Assembly: GCF_002154225.1 (NCBI RefSeq)
Contig: NZ_MTSE01000004.1
Span: 372,001 to 436,000 of the forward strand
Reading direction: 5' to 3'
DNA from: Hymenobacter crusticola
Lineage (GTDB): Bacteria > Bacteroidota > Bacteroidia > Cytophagales > Hymenobacteraceae
Length of the DNA stretch: 64,000 nucleotides
Under the pieces are notes generated by a model that was given only the letters and a program-made list of their open reading frames with translations, ran no database searches and had not been told where the DNA came from. A program made the translations under genes and the position numbers. This document shows, piece by piece, positions 34,201-43,463 of this stretch (position 1 is the stretch's first letter; every line of letters begins with the position of its first letter).

Positions 34201-34492
34201 AACCTTCGGCCGCATCAAGAACACCGACTGGCTATACTCTTCCGACTATTACCGGGTGCGCAACATCACGTTGGGCTACGACCTAGGTTTGATCATCAAA
34301 AAGAGCATCGCGCAAGGAGCGCGCGTCTACGTGACGGCTGAAAACTTCTTCGGTCACGACAAATACACAGGTGGCTTCAACCCCGAAGCCGTGAACACCG
34401 GCGGCGGCGACAACAACTTCCCGGTAGGCGTCGATTACGGCGGGCTGCCGCTTGCCAAATCGCTCATTCTAGGGTTGAACTTTACCTTCTAA
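31283..34492 (+). CDS. SusC/RagA family TonB-linked outer-membrane transporter (island 2)
   Basis: 1069 residues. Signal region 1-32, CarboxypepD_reg domain (LTGRVVSANNEGLPGVTVVV, about 43-120), TonB box-like VVVVGYGTQKK, plug (LYVIDGFPLE, NIEVLKDAAAAAIYGSRAA) and a barrel ending LILGLNFTF. It pairs with the SusD 18 bases downstream. Compared with the island 1 SusC it has a longer plug insert and different extracellular loops, so a different ligand is expected; the GH105 gene in the same cluster points to rhamnogalacturonan-type or similar uronate glycans. Confidence 0.95.
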   Translation: MKKTYNWRRGQPVALAALLLLANPAVSSLQARPFAKAVAEWQLTGRVVSANNEGLPGVTVVVKGTTNGTTTGADGGFTLSVPETAGSLVFSYIGYQTQERKFSGAETLTIKLVEDTKALDEVVVVGYGTQKKGDVTGAIASFNAEKLQERPLARVDQALVGQLAGVQVKQTTGVPGRGFSVQVRGAGSITANNEPLYVIDGFPLEAAAQNASGRFGSGSPLDNINPNDIENIEVLKDAAAAAIYGSRAANGVVLITTKRGKSGKPKINLNTYAGFTQAVRKLDMLNADEWIDRSVEIINANWVNSGPGRLATQTTTERQAALKVTTIDPKYMIDDRWLQPGHPGLDFVDWQKEAFRTGFTQDVQLAASGASDFVNYYVSGDYLKQDGMVIGLGYKRYSARANVEVKASDKFKFGLNISPSYSITNDPGVEGKDNLLHLVVTSSPVVESTAGLNTNTGNFTYYNWGTTRNSPLRLLQNSIGDTRTFRTLGTIYGEFQIVKGLALRSTANIDNTDAESKSYTPAFVNGSLGSRQAAGSYSGFRKQTFVNENTLTYSKTLGGKHDITGLAGYSYNFTKLYAQALSATGGFVNQAVTTLNAATNISGTGSNYTTETQSALISYFGRVQYAYAGKYLLSASIRRDGSSRFGENTKFGVFPAASLGWRISQESFMQGITPISDLKLRASLGYSGNNGIGDYSSIATLGIYNYTFGGAQASGQAPNRVNNPDLKWERSRTYDVGFDFGVLKNRLTGSFDYYTKTSKDLLLNIPVLSAAGFSTQLTNIGEVVNRGLELELTSHNLVGAFQWNTSVNVSHNSNKVVHLGVGDAPIEIVSAYDIPNNILKVGQPLYSIYVVKQNGILSQSDIDGGAALYGSETVGDPKYVDANGDGKIDPNDRQIVGHPNPNYIWGVTNSFRYKGFDLSVLVQGQNGGSIYSLFGRAVDRTGTGQVDNVLGLYRDRWRSPEDPGAGQRGKAYSTFGRIKNTDWLYSSDYYRVRNITLGYDLGLIIKKSIAQGARVYVTAENFFGHDKYTGGFNPEAVNTGGGDNNFPVGVDYGGLPLAKSLILGLNFTF

Positions 34493-34510
34493 GCCTAGCC
34501 TTCCCTTCTC

Positions 34511-36034
34511 ATGAAAAAAATAGTTTTTCTTTTGTCCTCGGTCTGCTGGCTTTCCCTGAGTGGATGCGAGAAAGATCTGGATCAAACACCGCTTTCCAGC
34601 GGCTCAACGCCGACCTTCTACCAAACCCAGGCTGATTTTGACCAAGCGCTGTCGGCCGCCTATGCTCCGCTAGTTGCTTACCCCACGCGGGCGCTTAATC
34701 TCTCCGAAACCCGCTCCGATAACATCTATGGCGTCGATGACCTAGGGGTGCGCGACTGGGCACCGGTCAACAACTTCTCGACGGCGCTAGTGAACAACCC
34801 CTACGTGGCGGAAGCTTGGAGTGGTAACTACAACGGCATTTTCCGGGTGAACACGCTGCTAGACCAGCTGGCCAACAACGGAGGTGTGGTGGCCGATGCC
34901 GCACGCACCCGCTACGAAGGCGAGGCTAAGTTCCTGCGAGCTTTCTACTATTTCGATCTGGTTCGCTTCTTCGGCAAAGTGCCCCTGATTGACAAAGCTC
35001 TGGTGCCAGCGGAAGTAGCGAAAGTGCCCCGCACGCCCGTGGCCGACGTGTACAATCTGATTATCTCGGACTTACAAACGGCTATTGCCAACCTGCCGGC
35101 CTCCTACGACGGCAGCGTGACGGCCGATAAGCCCAACGTAGGTCGGGCTACATCCAACGCTGCCAAAAGCCTGCTGGCCCTGGTGTACCTGACCCGCTCG
35201 GGTCCTACCTACGGTATTGAAGGTCCGGGCCTAGCCACCAACGAGTACACCAAAGCCCTGCCGCTACTGAATGAAGTGCTCAATAGCGGAAAGTATTCCT
35301 TCCTAGCTTCCTACCCTGATATTTTCTCCTACACCAACGAGAATAATAAAGAGGTCATCTTCGACATCCAGTTTTTGAGCGGAGGCGCAGGGCTAGGTAG
35401 CGACTTCCCCGGTCTGCTGGTGCCCGATGCCTACTTCACGGCGTTGAAAATTCCTTTTGCTTCAGGTGGTTTGGAAATCCGGCCGATTGCTAACGATCTG
35501 TTGAATTCCTACCCGGCCGGCGACGTCCGCAAAACCTTCAACTTCGCTCAGGGCTACACCAGCACAACCGGCTTCAAGGAAACGCGCTGGTTGATGAAGA
35601 AGTACCTAAACGAAAGCGCCCGCGGCACGACCCGCACCGACTGGGGCATCAACTGGATTGTGTTGCGCTACACCGATGTGCTGCTGATGAAGGCTGAGTG
35701 CATTCTGCACGGCGCCGGTGGTAGCCAGGCCGAAGTAGACGATGCCGTGAACCGAGTACGCACCCGCGCTGGCGTTACAACCAAGCTCACCGGCGTTACG
35801 CTACCGCAGCTGATGGAAGAACGCCGCCGTGAGCTGGCCGGTGAAGGCTCGCGCTGGCACGACTTGGTGCGCGAAGGCTTGGTACTTACCACCATCAACG
35901 CCTGGATTCCCAAGGAAGACACGCGTAACCGCATGAGCCGCAACGTAGATGCCAACCAAATCATCTATCCCGTGCCACAAGCTGAACGGAGTGCCGCTCC
36001 TGGCTTATATGATCAAAACCTTGGCTATCAATAA
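34511..36034 (+). CDS. SusD/RagB family lipoprotein (island 2)
   Basis: 507 residues. Lipobox LSLSGC (Cys about 19) then EKDLDQTP. RYEGEAKFLRAFYYFDLVRF and the C-terminal LMEERRRELAGEGSRWHDLVR plus IYPVPQAE are SusD signatures. Surface glycan-binding partner of the SusC 18 bases upstream. A terminator follows its stop, so the DUF4450 gene downstream needs its own promoter or read-through. Confidence 0.95.
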   Translation: MKKIVFLLSSVCWLSLSGCEKDLDQTPLSSGSTPTFYQTQADFDQALSAAYAPLVAYPTRALNLSETRSDNIYGVDDLGVRDWAPVNNFSTALVNNPYVAEAWSGNYNGIFRVNTLLDQLANNGGVVADAARTRYEGEAKFLRAFYYFDLVRFFGKVPLIDKALVPAEVAKVPRTPVADVYNLIISDLQTAIANLPASYDGSVTADKPNVGRATSNAAKSLLALVYLTRSGPTYGIEGPGLATNEYTKALPLLNEVLNSGKYSFLASYPDIFSYTNENNKEVIFDIQFLSGGAGLGSDFPGLLVPDAYFTALKIPFASGGLEIRPIANDLLNSYPAGDVRKTFNFAQGYTSTTGFKETRWLMKKYLNESARGTTRTDWGINWIVLRYTDVLLMKAECILHGAGGSQAEVDDAVNRVRTRAGVTTKLTGVTLPQLMEERRRELAGEGSRWHDLVREGLVLTTINAWIPKEDTRNRMSRNVDANQIIYPVPQAERSAAPGLYDQNLGYQ

Positions 36035-36052
36035 GGTCAGGTAATAATTAGC

Positions 36053-36102
36053 AAGCCCGGTTTTCGCAGAGTATATACACTGCGAGGCCGGGCTTCTTTT
36101 TT
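36053..36102 (+). terminator. terminator after susD of island 2
   Basis: Stem of 8 bp (36053-36060 with 36088-36095) extended by CGCAG/CTGCG (36065-36069 with 36080-36084), then a T6 run at 36097-36102. Confidence 0.8.
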
Positions 36103-36127
36103 AGAATACGTACCCGTTACTTATTTG

Positions 36128-39100
36128 ATGAGCGTTTCAGCATCGACTTCGCAGTATGTAGACCTAGGCCAAAAAGGCCGTACGGTGGGTTGGTTGTTGC
36201 TGCTTGGAATTGGGTTAATTGGGGCGCATACTTCAGCGGGGCAAACCGCCTATAAGACCAGCTCTAGCCAACCTAGCCGCTGGCACGACCAGCAGCGCAC
36301 GCTCCGCTACCACCCCGATGGCCAAGACTTCGTCATCAGTCATGGCAACAAGCGCTTCACCCGCGCCCTGTACGGCACCAATACTGCTTTTCGCGTCGAG
36401 GCGGGTGACTTGCCGGAATTTGCGCTGTACCTGCCCGGCATGGGCGGCAACCTCAAGTTTGGATTGCTTGATGCCACTGGCCAGAGTAAATGGTTGATTA
36501 AAGCCGAGAAGATCACCGCCCGCTACCGCCCCGGTGGCATGCTCTACGACATTGAAGACCCGCTGCTTGGCACAGGGCAGCTGCACTTGGAAGTACTGGC
36601 TATGGCCGACGCCGAGGGCATGCTAGTAAAAGCTAGGTTCGATAAAGTGCCAGCCGGACAAGTGCGCCTGCTCTGGGCCTACGGCGGTGCTACGGGTAAA
36701 AAGTTTAGCCGCGACGGTGACATCGGTGCTGATCCGGAATCTAGTTTTTACCTAAAGCCAGAGTACTGCCAAGGCAACACGTTTGTGCTGACGAATAATG
36801 CCTTCACGCTCCAATATGGCGCCGAAGCTAAAAGTACGGAAGCCGAGCGCTACGAAATTCAGCCGGTCGGTCAAACGAAGAAGCCTACGCCTATGGTGCG
36901 CAAGAGCTTGCTTGGCGTGGTGCCGCCAACTTCTGCCACGCACCTAGCCGACGCCGCCCAGCAAGACTCACCGCAGCAACTCCTGGCCTCTAAAGTTGCG
37001 GGTGCACCAGTGCTGACGGGCGTGGTGCCGGCCAAAGCAGGAGAGGAGCTGTATGTTGCGGTGCAAAAGGCGGAGGAGACTGTGCGCCTGCGCTATGCAG
37101 ATTTACCTAGCGCTTTTAGCAAGGCGGAAGCAGCCCGCCAACAACTTGCTAATCGGGTGCAAGTCGTAACGCCCGACCCGTACATCAATACCCTAGGGGG
37201 CGCATTGAGCGTGGCCGCCGATGCTATCTGGGAATACCCCTCGTATATGCACGGCTCGGTGGCATGGCGCATGCGCCTCAACGGCTGGCGTGGGCCGTAC
37301 GTGGCCGATCCGCTCGGTTGGCACGACCGTGCCCAAGCGCACTTCCGCGCCTATGCTAAGTCGCAGCTGACTATCCCGGCCGGACCAATCGTGATGGACA
37401 CGACCCTGAACCTAGCGCGCAGCTTGGAAAAGCTAGGCACTAGTGTGTACAGCGACGGCTACATCAGCCGCAACCCCGGCGGCGACTTCCGCCCGCACCA
37501 CTACGACATGAATCTGGTGTACATTGATGCCCTGCTGCGACACTTCTACTGGACCGGCGACCTAGTGTTTGCCAAGGAAATGTGGCCCGTGCTACAGCGG
37601 CACCTCGCCTGGGAAAAGCGCAACTTCGACGCCGACAACGACGGCCTGTACGACGCTTACGCCACCATTTGGGCCAGCGACGCCCTGCAGTACAGCGGTG
37701 GCGCCGTCACGCATTCATCAGCCTATACCTATTGGTCGAACTCGGTGGCGGCGGCCATTGCGGCGCAGATTGGCGAAAACCCGGAGCCGTACCGCCAGGA
37801 AGCCACACAAATTCGGCAGGCCCTGAACACACGGCTGTGGCAACCAGGCAAAGGCTGGTACGCAGAGTATCAAGATGCTCTGGGGTTGAAGCAGCTACAC
37901 CCGAGTGCCGGCCTCTGGACCATTTACCACGCCCTCGACTCCGAGGTGCCCGATGCCTTTCAGGCCTACCAAGCGCTACGCTACGTAGAGGCGGAGATTC
38001 CGCATATCCCGGTGCGCGCCGCAGGCCTTCCCGATGATGGCTACTACCTGCTGTCGACTACCAACTGGCAACCCTACGACTGGTCGCTAAACAACGTGGC
38101 AATGGCTGAGGTGCTGCATACTACCCTCGCCAACTGGCAAGCCGGCCGCCCCGAAGAAGCCTTCAAACTGTGGAAGAGTGCGTTGTTGGAAAGCATGTAC
38201 CTAGGTTCCAGCCCCGGTAATATCCAGCAGATTTCCTTCTACGACGCCAACCGCGGCGAGCTATACCGGGACTTCGCTGACCCCGTAGCCATGACGGCGC
38301 GCTCGTTGGTGGAGGGCTTATTTGGCATTGTGCCTAATGTGCTGGCCGGTACGCTCACGATCCGGCCGGGCTTGCCGATGGCCTGGAACTCAGCCACCCT
38401 GCAAGTGCCCGACCTAGGTTTCGACTTCAAGCGCCAAGGCAACCACGATACGTACACGCTCACGCCGCATTTTGCCAAGCCCTTGAAGCTCCAGCTGCAA
38501 GTGCAAGCCCGCACAACGACCATTAAGAGCCTGACGGTGAATGGACAAAAAGCAGCGTGGAAAAACGTGGATTCGGCCGTTGGGCAACCTAGCATCGAGG
38601 TTGACAGCGCCCCGGCGGCGCAGTACGTAGTCACTATTGAGTGGGAAGGTGCCGCGCCCGATGTACCAAGCCTAGCTTCCGAGTATGCTACGGGCGCCGC
38701 AATGACTGTCCGCTTGCCGCATGCCAGCATCACGAAGCTGTTCGATCCGCAACAAATACTGCAAGAAGCCACGGCGCAGGGCAACGAGCTGAAAGCTAGG
38801 GTAGCGGGCGAAATAGGTAGTCGCACCGCCTTTGCCCAACTCCGCCAGGGCGAGCTAACGTGGTGGGCGCCGTTGCCAGTGGAGGTGCATCAAGCGTTAA
38901 CTGTTAACGAATTACCCGAAACGAATAGCCTGCAATTTCAACTGCAAAACCATACGGATGCGCCCGTGCAAGCCCGCGTGACGGTCGGTAGGGGCAAGAG
39001 GGCATCCGTTGATGCTATTCGTGTGCCGGCGCATGCCATGTCGGCGGCTATAGCCGTGCCAGCTGCTCAGCTTGTGCCTGGTAGCAACCCTGTCGTGGTA

Positions 39101-39895
39101 GAATGGGGCAAAAACCAGCGCGTGACCCAACACCTATTGGCCTGGGCGGCCCCGGCTCAGGCGAATACGCGCTACGAAACCGTGGACCTAGCTCCGTACT
39201 ACAACGATAAGGTGACCAGTATTTTTCAGAATAAATACCTGTCGCCGCGGCCGAAGGGGCCTACGTTGCAGTTGCCTACGCAGGGCATCGGCAACTGGTG
39301 CTACCCGCTCACGCAAGCCATTATCAACGACATAGGGTTGCGCAAGCTAGCTGGCCTGCAGAACCAGATTCAGCTGCCATGGGGCGCGCCGCTGCGCACG
39401 CCAAGTGCGGCCGGGGAGAAGAACGTGCTGTTTGTGTCGCAGTGGGATAATTACAAAGCCGAGCAAACGGTGCCGCTCAAAGGCAAAGCCACCCACGCCT
39501 ACCTGCTAATGGCGGGCTCCACAAACCCCATGCAAACCCGCCTGACCAACGGCGAAGTCATCGTGACCTACGCCGACGGCTCCCGCGAAACCCTCGCGTT
39601 GCGCAACCCCGAGAATTGGTGGCCCATTGAGCAAGACTACGCCCAAGATGGCTTTGCTTTCACCACCGACGCCCCCAAGCCATGGCGCGTGCACCTGCAA
39701 ACCGGCCTCGTCACCCGCGACTTCAGTCAGTACACGACCATCAAAGGTTTCAGCACCCGTGCCATCGAGGGGGGGGCGGCTACCGTGCTCGATATGCCAC
39801 TAAACCCCCAGAAAAAGCTGAAAAGCTTAACCGTGAAAGCGCTGGCCAACGACGTTGTCATTGGGCTGATGAGCGCGACCTTGGTCCGTGAGTAA
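36128..39895 (+). CDS. DUF4450-type (alpha/alpha)6 glycoside hydrolase-like protein
   Basis: 1255 residues from ATG 36128 (the TTG just before is not needed). Membrane-targeting leader to about residue 38. An N-terminal beta-sandwich (about 45-240, TLRYHPDGQDFVISHGNKRF, ALYGTNTAFRVEAGD) is of the DUF4450 type; a helical (alpha/alpha)6 barrel spans about 360-780 (YMHGSVAWRMRLNGWRGPY, YDMNLVYIDALLRHFYWTGD, DADNDGLYDAYATIWASD); the remaining about 470 residues are beta-rich. The barrel resembles GH78/GH63-type clans, so glycosidase activity is likely. No activity is assigned to the family with certainty. It lies with a GH65-like and a GH105 gene on one strand. Confidence 0.75.
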   Translation: MSVSASTSQYVDLGQKGRTVGWLLLLGIGLIGAHTSAGQTAYKTSSSQPSRWHDQQRTLRYHPDGQDFVISHGNKRFTRALYGTNTAFRVEAGDLPEFALYLPGMGGNLKFGLLDATGQSKWLIKAEKITARYRPGGMLYDIEDPLLGTGQLHLEVLAMADAEGMLVKARFDKVPAGQVRLLWAYGGATGKKFSRDGDIGADPESSFYLKPEYCQGNTFVLTNNAFTLQYGAEAKSTEAERYEIQPVGQTKKPTPMVRKSLLGVVPPTSATHLADAAQQDSPQQLLASKVAGAPVLTGVVPAKAGEELYVAVQKAEETVRLRYADLPSAFSKAEAARQQLANRVQVVTPDPYINTLGGALSVAADAIWEYPSYMHGSVAWRMRLNGWRGPYVADPLGWHDRAQAHFRAYAKSQLTIPAGPIVMDTTLNLARSLEKLGTSVYSDGYISRNPGGDFRPHHYDMNLVYIDALLRHFYWTGDLVFAKEMWPVLQRHLAWEKRNFDADNDGLYDAYATIWASDALQYSGGAVTHSSAYTYWSNSVAAAIAAQIGENPEPYRQEATQIRQALNTRLWQPGKGWYAEYQDALGLKQLHPSAGLWTIYHALDSEVPDAFQAYQALRYVEAEIPHIPVRAAGLPDDGYYLLSTTNWQPYDWSLNNVAMAEVLHTTLANWQAGRPEEAFKLWKSALLESMYLGSSPGNIQQISFYDANRGELYRDFADPVAMTARSLVEGLFGIVPNVLAGTLTIRPGLPMAWNSATLQVPDLGFDFKRQGNHDTYTLTPHFAKPLKLQLQVQARTTTIKSLTVNGQKAAWKNVDSAVGQPSIEVDSAPAAQYVVTIEWEGAAPDVPSLASEYATGAAMTVRLPHASITKLFDPQQILQEATAQGNELKARVAGEIGSRTAFAQLRQGELTWWAPLPVEVHQALTVNELPETNSLQFQLQNHTDAPVQARVTVGRGKRASVDAIRVPAHAMSAAIAVPAAQLVPGSNPVVVEWGKNQRVTQHLLAWAAPAQANTRYETVDLAPYYNDKVTSIFQNKYLSPRPKGPTLQLPTQGIGNWCYPLTQAIINDIGLRKLAGLQNQIQLPWGAPLRTPSAAGEKNVLFVSQWDNYKAEQTVPLKGKATHAYLLMAGSTNPMQTRLTNGEVIVTYADGSRETLALRNPENWWPIEQDYAQDGFAFTTDAPKPWRVHLQTGLVTRDFSQYTTIKGFSTRAIEGGAATVLDMPLNPQKKLKSLTVKALANDVVIGLMSATLVRE

Positions 39896-39944
39896 ACTCC
39901 CGTCTCTTCATCTCTCCACACAGAAAACAACCTAAGCATTGCCT

Positions 39945-42101
39945 ATGCCTTACCCTTCCAGATTCTTAGCTAGCCTATTCTTAACCTCCGGAACCCTAGG
40001 TGCTTTGCCCCTCGCTGCCCAACAAACCCCCATCGACCGGAAGGCGCTGGTGGAGCGGCATAAAGTGGTGAACACCAAGACGGACTCATTGTCGTCGCTG
40101 ACAGTTGGCAACGGTAAGTTTGCCTTCACCACCGACATCACAGGCCTGCAAACTTTTCCTGAATACTACCAAAAGGGCGTGCCTCTGGGTACAGAATCGG
40201 AGTGGGGCTGGCATAGCTTCCCGAATCCTAACAACTACAAGGTGGAGGAGGCCCAGCGCGAGTATCTGCTCAATGGGCGAAAAATCCCTTATACCGTGCA
40301 AGTTAAGACGCCGGAGCGAGCCAAGGTGGCGCAAGATTTTCTGCGGGCCAACCCGCACCGCTTGCAGCTCGGCAACCTAGGTTTTGTGCTGCTGAAGAAA
40401 AACGGCGCGAAAGCCACCATCAAAGACTTGCGCGACATTCGGCAAGTGCTGAACCCGTGGACGGGCGAAATCACGAGCCACTTCACCTTGGAAGGGACGC
40501 CGGTTGATGTCGTGACGGTAGGGCACCAGGCTGAGGATTTGGTAGCCGTGCGGGTGAAGTCGCCGCTCCTGAAACAACAGCGCCTGAAGGTAGCTTTGCG
40601 GTTCCCGTTTCCGACCGCCGAGTGGGACGATACGGGCGTGAACTACACCCACAATGACCAGCACACTTCTACAATTGAACGGCAGAAAGGCCACACTGCC
40701 ACGGTGTCGCATAAGCTGGATGCGGATCAGTACTTCGTGGGGCTGATCTGGAACGACGACGCGGCGAAGCTAGCTGCGGGGCGGCCGCACGAGTTTGTGC
40801 TCACGCCCGGCAAAACGCAAGACACGTTTGAGGTAAGCTGCCGGTTTACCGCCGCCAACAAGACCGACACGGTGCCACCCTTCGCGGCTGCTCTTGCAAA
40901 TAGCCAAACGCGCTGGGCGGGTTTCTGGAGCAGCGGCGGCGCCGTTGATTTCAGCGGCACCCCCGACCCTAGAGCTGCCGAGCTAGAGCGGCGCATCATC
41001 CTGTCGCAGTATCTTATCCGCACCCAGACGACCGGCCACTTTCCGCCCCAGGAAACCGGCCTGACCTACAACAGCTGGTTTGGCAAGCCCCACCTCGAAA
41101 TGCACTGGTGGCACGACATGCACTACGGCCTCTGGGGCCGCACCGACTTGTTGGAAGAAAGCCTCGATTGGTACCTACGCCCCGAAATTCAGGCCGGTGC
41201 CAAAGCCATTGCCAAGCGCCAAGGCTTTGAGGGGTTGCGGTGGCAGAAAATGACCGACAACCAAGGCAAGGAGGCCCCGTCGTCGGTGGGTGCGTTTTTG
41301 ATCTGGCAGCAGCCACACCCCATTTACATGGCCGAGCTGGTGTACCGGGCACACAAGAACCCGGCAACGCTGAAGAAATACCAGGACATGGTATTCGGCA
41401 CGGCTGAGTTTATGGCGTCGTACCCGTTTTATGAAAAAGACAAAGACCGTTACATCCTAGGGAAGGGCGTGATTCCGGCGCAGGAGCGCTTCAAAGCGGA
41501 GGAGACGTTCAACCCAACCTACGAGCTGGTGTACTGGCACTGGGCCCTAAACGTGGCGCAGCAGTGGCGCGAGCGGGCCGGCCTAGGGCGCAACCCAAAG
41601 TGGGATGAGGTGATCAAAAAGCTCTCGAAGCTGCCCGAAGCCAACGGCGTGTACCTAGCTGCCGAAAGCGCCCCTGACTCCTACACCAACCCCGAGTACA
41701 AAACCGACCACCCGTCGGTGTTTGGGGCGCTCGGCATGATGCCCGCCACGGGGCAGCAAGACGCCGCCACGATGCGCCGCACCTTCGACCTGATTTGGAA
41801 AGATTGGAGCTGGGACAAAACCTGGGGCTGGGACTTCCCTATGACCGCCATGACCGCCACCCGCCTCGGCCTACCCGACAAAGCGGTGGACGCGCTCCTG
41901 ATGAAGGTGCACACCAACACCTACCTGCCCAACGGCCACAACTTTCAGGACGACCGCCTGCGCATTTACTTGCCCGGCAACGGGGGCTTGCTGGCCGCCA
42001 TCGCCCTTATGTGCGCCGGGTATGAGGGCAGCAACGAAGCGACTCCCGGCATCCCAAAGGACTGGAAAGTGAAGTGGGAAGGCCTGCAAAAAATGCCATA
42101 A
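39945..42101 (+). CDS. (alpha/alpha)6-barrel glycoside hydrolase, GH65/GH95-like
   Basis: 718 residues from ATG 39945. Signal peptide to about LPLAAQ (residue 26). An N-terminal beta-sandwich (SSLTVGNGKFAFTTDITGLQT) precedes a helical barrel with YNSWFGKPHLEMHWWHDMHY and a repeated Trp-rich WKDWSWDKTWGWDFPM region near the end, features of GH65/GH95-type barrels. Catalytic Glu/Asp candidates are in HLEMHWWHD and ETFNPTYELVYW. Substrate unknown. It starts 49 bases after the DUF4450 gene and lies 80 bases before the GH105 gene, so the three form one catabolic unit. Confidence 0.7.
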   Translation: MPYPSRFLASLFLTSGTLGALPLAAQQTPIDRKALVERHKVVNTKTDSLSSLTVGNGKFAFTTDITGLQTFPEYYQKGVPLGTESEWGWHSFPNPNNYKVEEAQREYLLNGRKIPYTVQVKTPERAKVAQDFLRANPHRLQLGNLGFVLLKKNGAKATIKDLRDIRQVLNPWTGEITSHFTLEGTPVDVVTVGHQAEDLVAVRVKSPLLKQQRLKVALRFPFPTAEWDDTGVNYTHNDQHTSTIERQKGHTATVSHKLDADQYFVGLIWNDDAAKLAAGRPHEFVLTPGKTQDTFEVSCRFTAANKTDTVPPFAAALANSQTRWAGFWSSGGAVDFSGTPDPRAAELERRIILSQYLIRTQTTGHFPPQETGLTYNSWFGKPHLEMHWWHDMHYGLWGRTDLLEESLDWYLRPEIQAGAKAIAKRQGFEGLRWQKMTDNQGKEAPSSVGAFLIWQQPHPIYMAELVYRAHKNPATLKKYQDMVFGTAEFMASYPFYEKDKDRYILGKGVIPAQERFKAEETFNPTYELVYWHWALNVAQQWRERAGLGRNPKWDEVIKKLSKLPEANGVYLAAESAPDSYTNPEYKTDHPSVFGALGMMPATGQQDAATMRRTFDLIWKDWSWDKTWGWDFPMTAMTATRLGLPDKAVDALLMKVHTNTYLPNGHNFQDDRLRIYLPGNGGLLAAIALMCAGYEGSNEATPGIPKDWKVKWEGLQKMP

Positions 42102-42181
42102 GCCCGCGGCGCAAAGCAGCTGCCCGGTACTGGCGACAACCTAGCTCAACGCGAAACTTTAGCTTTATCCTTTTCTCCCCT

Positions 42182-43393
42182 ATGAAGACCTACTTTCAAT
42201 TCCTGCTCGGTTTGTTGCTGCTCAGTCAGGCTAGCTGGGCCCAAACGAAACCTAGCGCGTCGACGACTGCCACAAAGCCGCTTTCGCAGCGCATGGCCGA
42301 TTCGTTTATTGCCGAATACCCCGATTCCTTGGGCATTGCCAAAAGCAAGGCGGCGCGCTGGGGCTACGAGCAAGGCGTGATGCTGACGGCGCTAGAGCGC
42401 GTGGGGCAGCGCTCCGGCGACCCGCGCTATTTCAACTACGTGCGTAAGATCGTAGATTACTCGGTGCAGCCCGATGGCACTATCACCGGCTACAAGCCCG
42501 ACGACTACAGCGTAGATAACATTCCGACGGGCCGCTCGGTGCTCACGCTGGCGCAGCGCTTTCCCCAGGAAACCAAATACCGCAAGGCCGCCGACTTGCT
42601 GCGCCAACAGCTCACCACCCACCCGCGCACCAAGGAAGGCGGCTTCTGGCACAAGAAGCGCTACCCCAACCAAATGTGGCTCGATGGCCTCTACATGCTG
42701 GAGCCCTTTTATGCCGAGTACAGCAAGATCTACAACCAACCCGCCAACTTCGACGACATTGCCAAGCAGTTTGCACTGATTGAAAAATACTGCGTCGATC
42801 CAAAAACGGGCCTGCTCTACCACGCCTACGACGAGAGCAAGGAGCAGAAATGGGCCAACAAGCAGACCGGCCAGTCGCCGAACTTCTGGAGCCGCGGCAT
42901 GGGCTGGTACGCCATGGCCCTGGTCGATGTGCTCGATTACTTTCCCAAAAGCCACCCGCAGCGCCAGCAGCTTGTTAAAGACTTGCAACGCCTAGCTCCG
43001 GTGCTAGTGAAGTTTCAAGACCCCAAAACCGGTGGCTGGTACCAGGTAACCGACCAAGGCACCCGCGCTGGCAACTACATCGAAACCTCCTCGTCGAGCA
43101 TGTTTGTGTACGCCATAGCGAAGGGCGTGCGCCTAGGGTACCTGGATAAAAAGTACGCGGCTGTGGCCCAAAAAGGCTATCAAGGCTTGGTGAAGAACTT
43201 CATTGAAACAGCCCCCAGTGGTGCCCTGGCCATGAACGGTACCGTGAGCGTAGGCGGCCTAGGTGGCGACCCCTACCGCGACGGCAGCTACGAGTACTAC
43301 CTCAGCGAGCCAATCAAAAAGAACGATTTTAAGGGAGTAGGGCCGTTCATTATGGCGAGCCTCGAAATGGAAATGGCTAAGAAAGGTTTGTAA
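42182..43393 (+). CDS. GH105 unsaturated rhamnogalacturonyl hydrolase
   Basis: 403 residues from ATG 42182; the frame is open from 42074 but the extra codons lack leader character and overlap the preceding stop. Signal peptide ends near SWAQ (20-21). GH105/GH88 landmarks: RWGYEQGVML (59-68), NQMWLDGLYM with catalytic Asp168, NFWSRGMGWYAMALVDVLDYFP and SSSMFVYAIAKG. These enzymes hydrate the 4,5-unsaturated uronic acid left at the non-reducing end by polysaccharide lyases, releasing rhamnose-linked or other products. No polysaccharide lyase lies in the window, so the lyase must be elsewhere. Confidence 0.93.
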   Translation: MKTYFQFLLGLLLLSQASWAQTKPSASTTATKPLSQRMADSFIAEYPDSLGIAKSKAARWGYEQGVMLTALERVGQRSGDPRYFNYVRKIVDYSVQPDGTITGYKPDDYSVDNIPTGRSVLTLAQRFPQETKYRKAADLLRQQLTTHPRTKEGGFWHKKRYPNQMWLDGLYMLEPFYAEYSKIYNQPANFDDIAKQFALIEKYCVDPKTGLLYHAYDESKEQKWANKQTGQSPNFWSRGMGWYAMALVDVLDYFPKSHPQRQQLVKDLQRLAPVLVKFQDPKTGGWYQVTDQGTRAGNYIETSSSSMFVYAIAKGVRLGYLDKKYAAVAQKGYQGLVKNFIETAPSGALAMNGTVSVGGLGGDPYRDGSYEYYLSEPIKKNDFKGVGPFIMASLEMEMAKKGL

Positions 43394-43463
43394 GAACGCG
43401 CCAAGGTGCATTCTTGCGGCCGGGTTTCGGCAACCTTTGGTAGCAGGCGAAGGTTAGCTTGGT

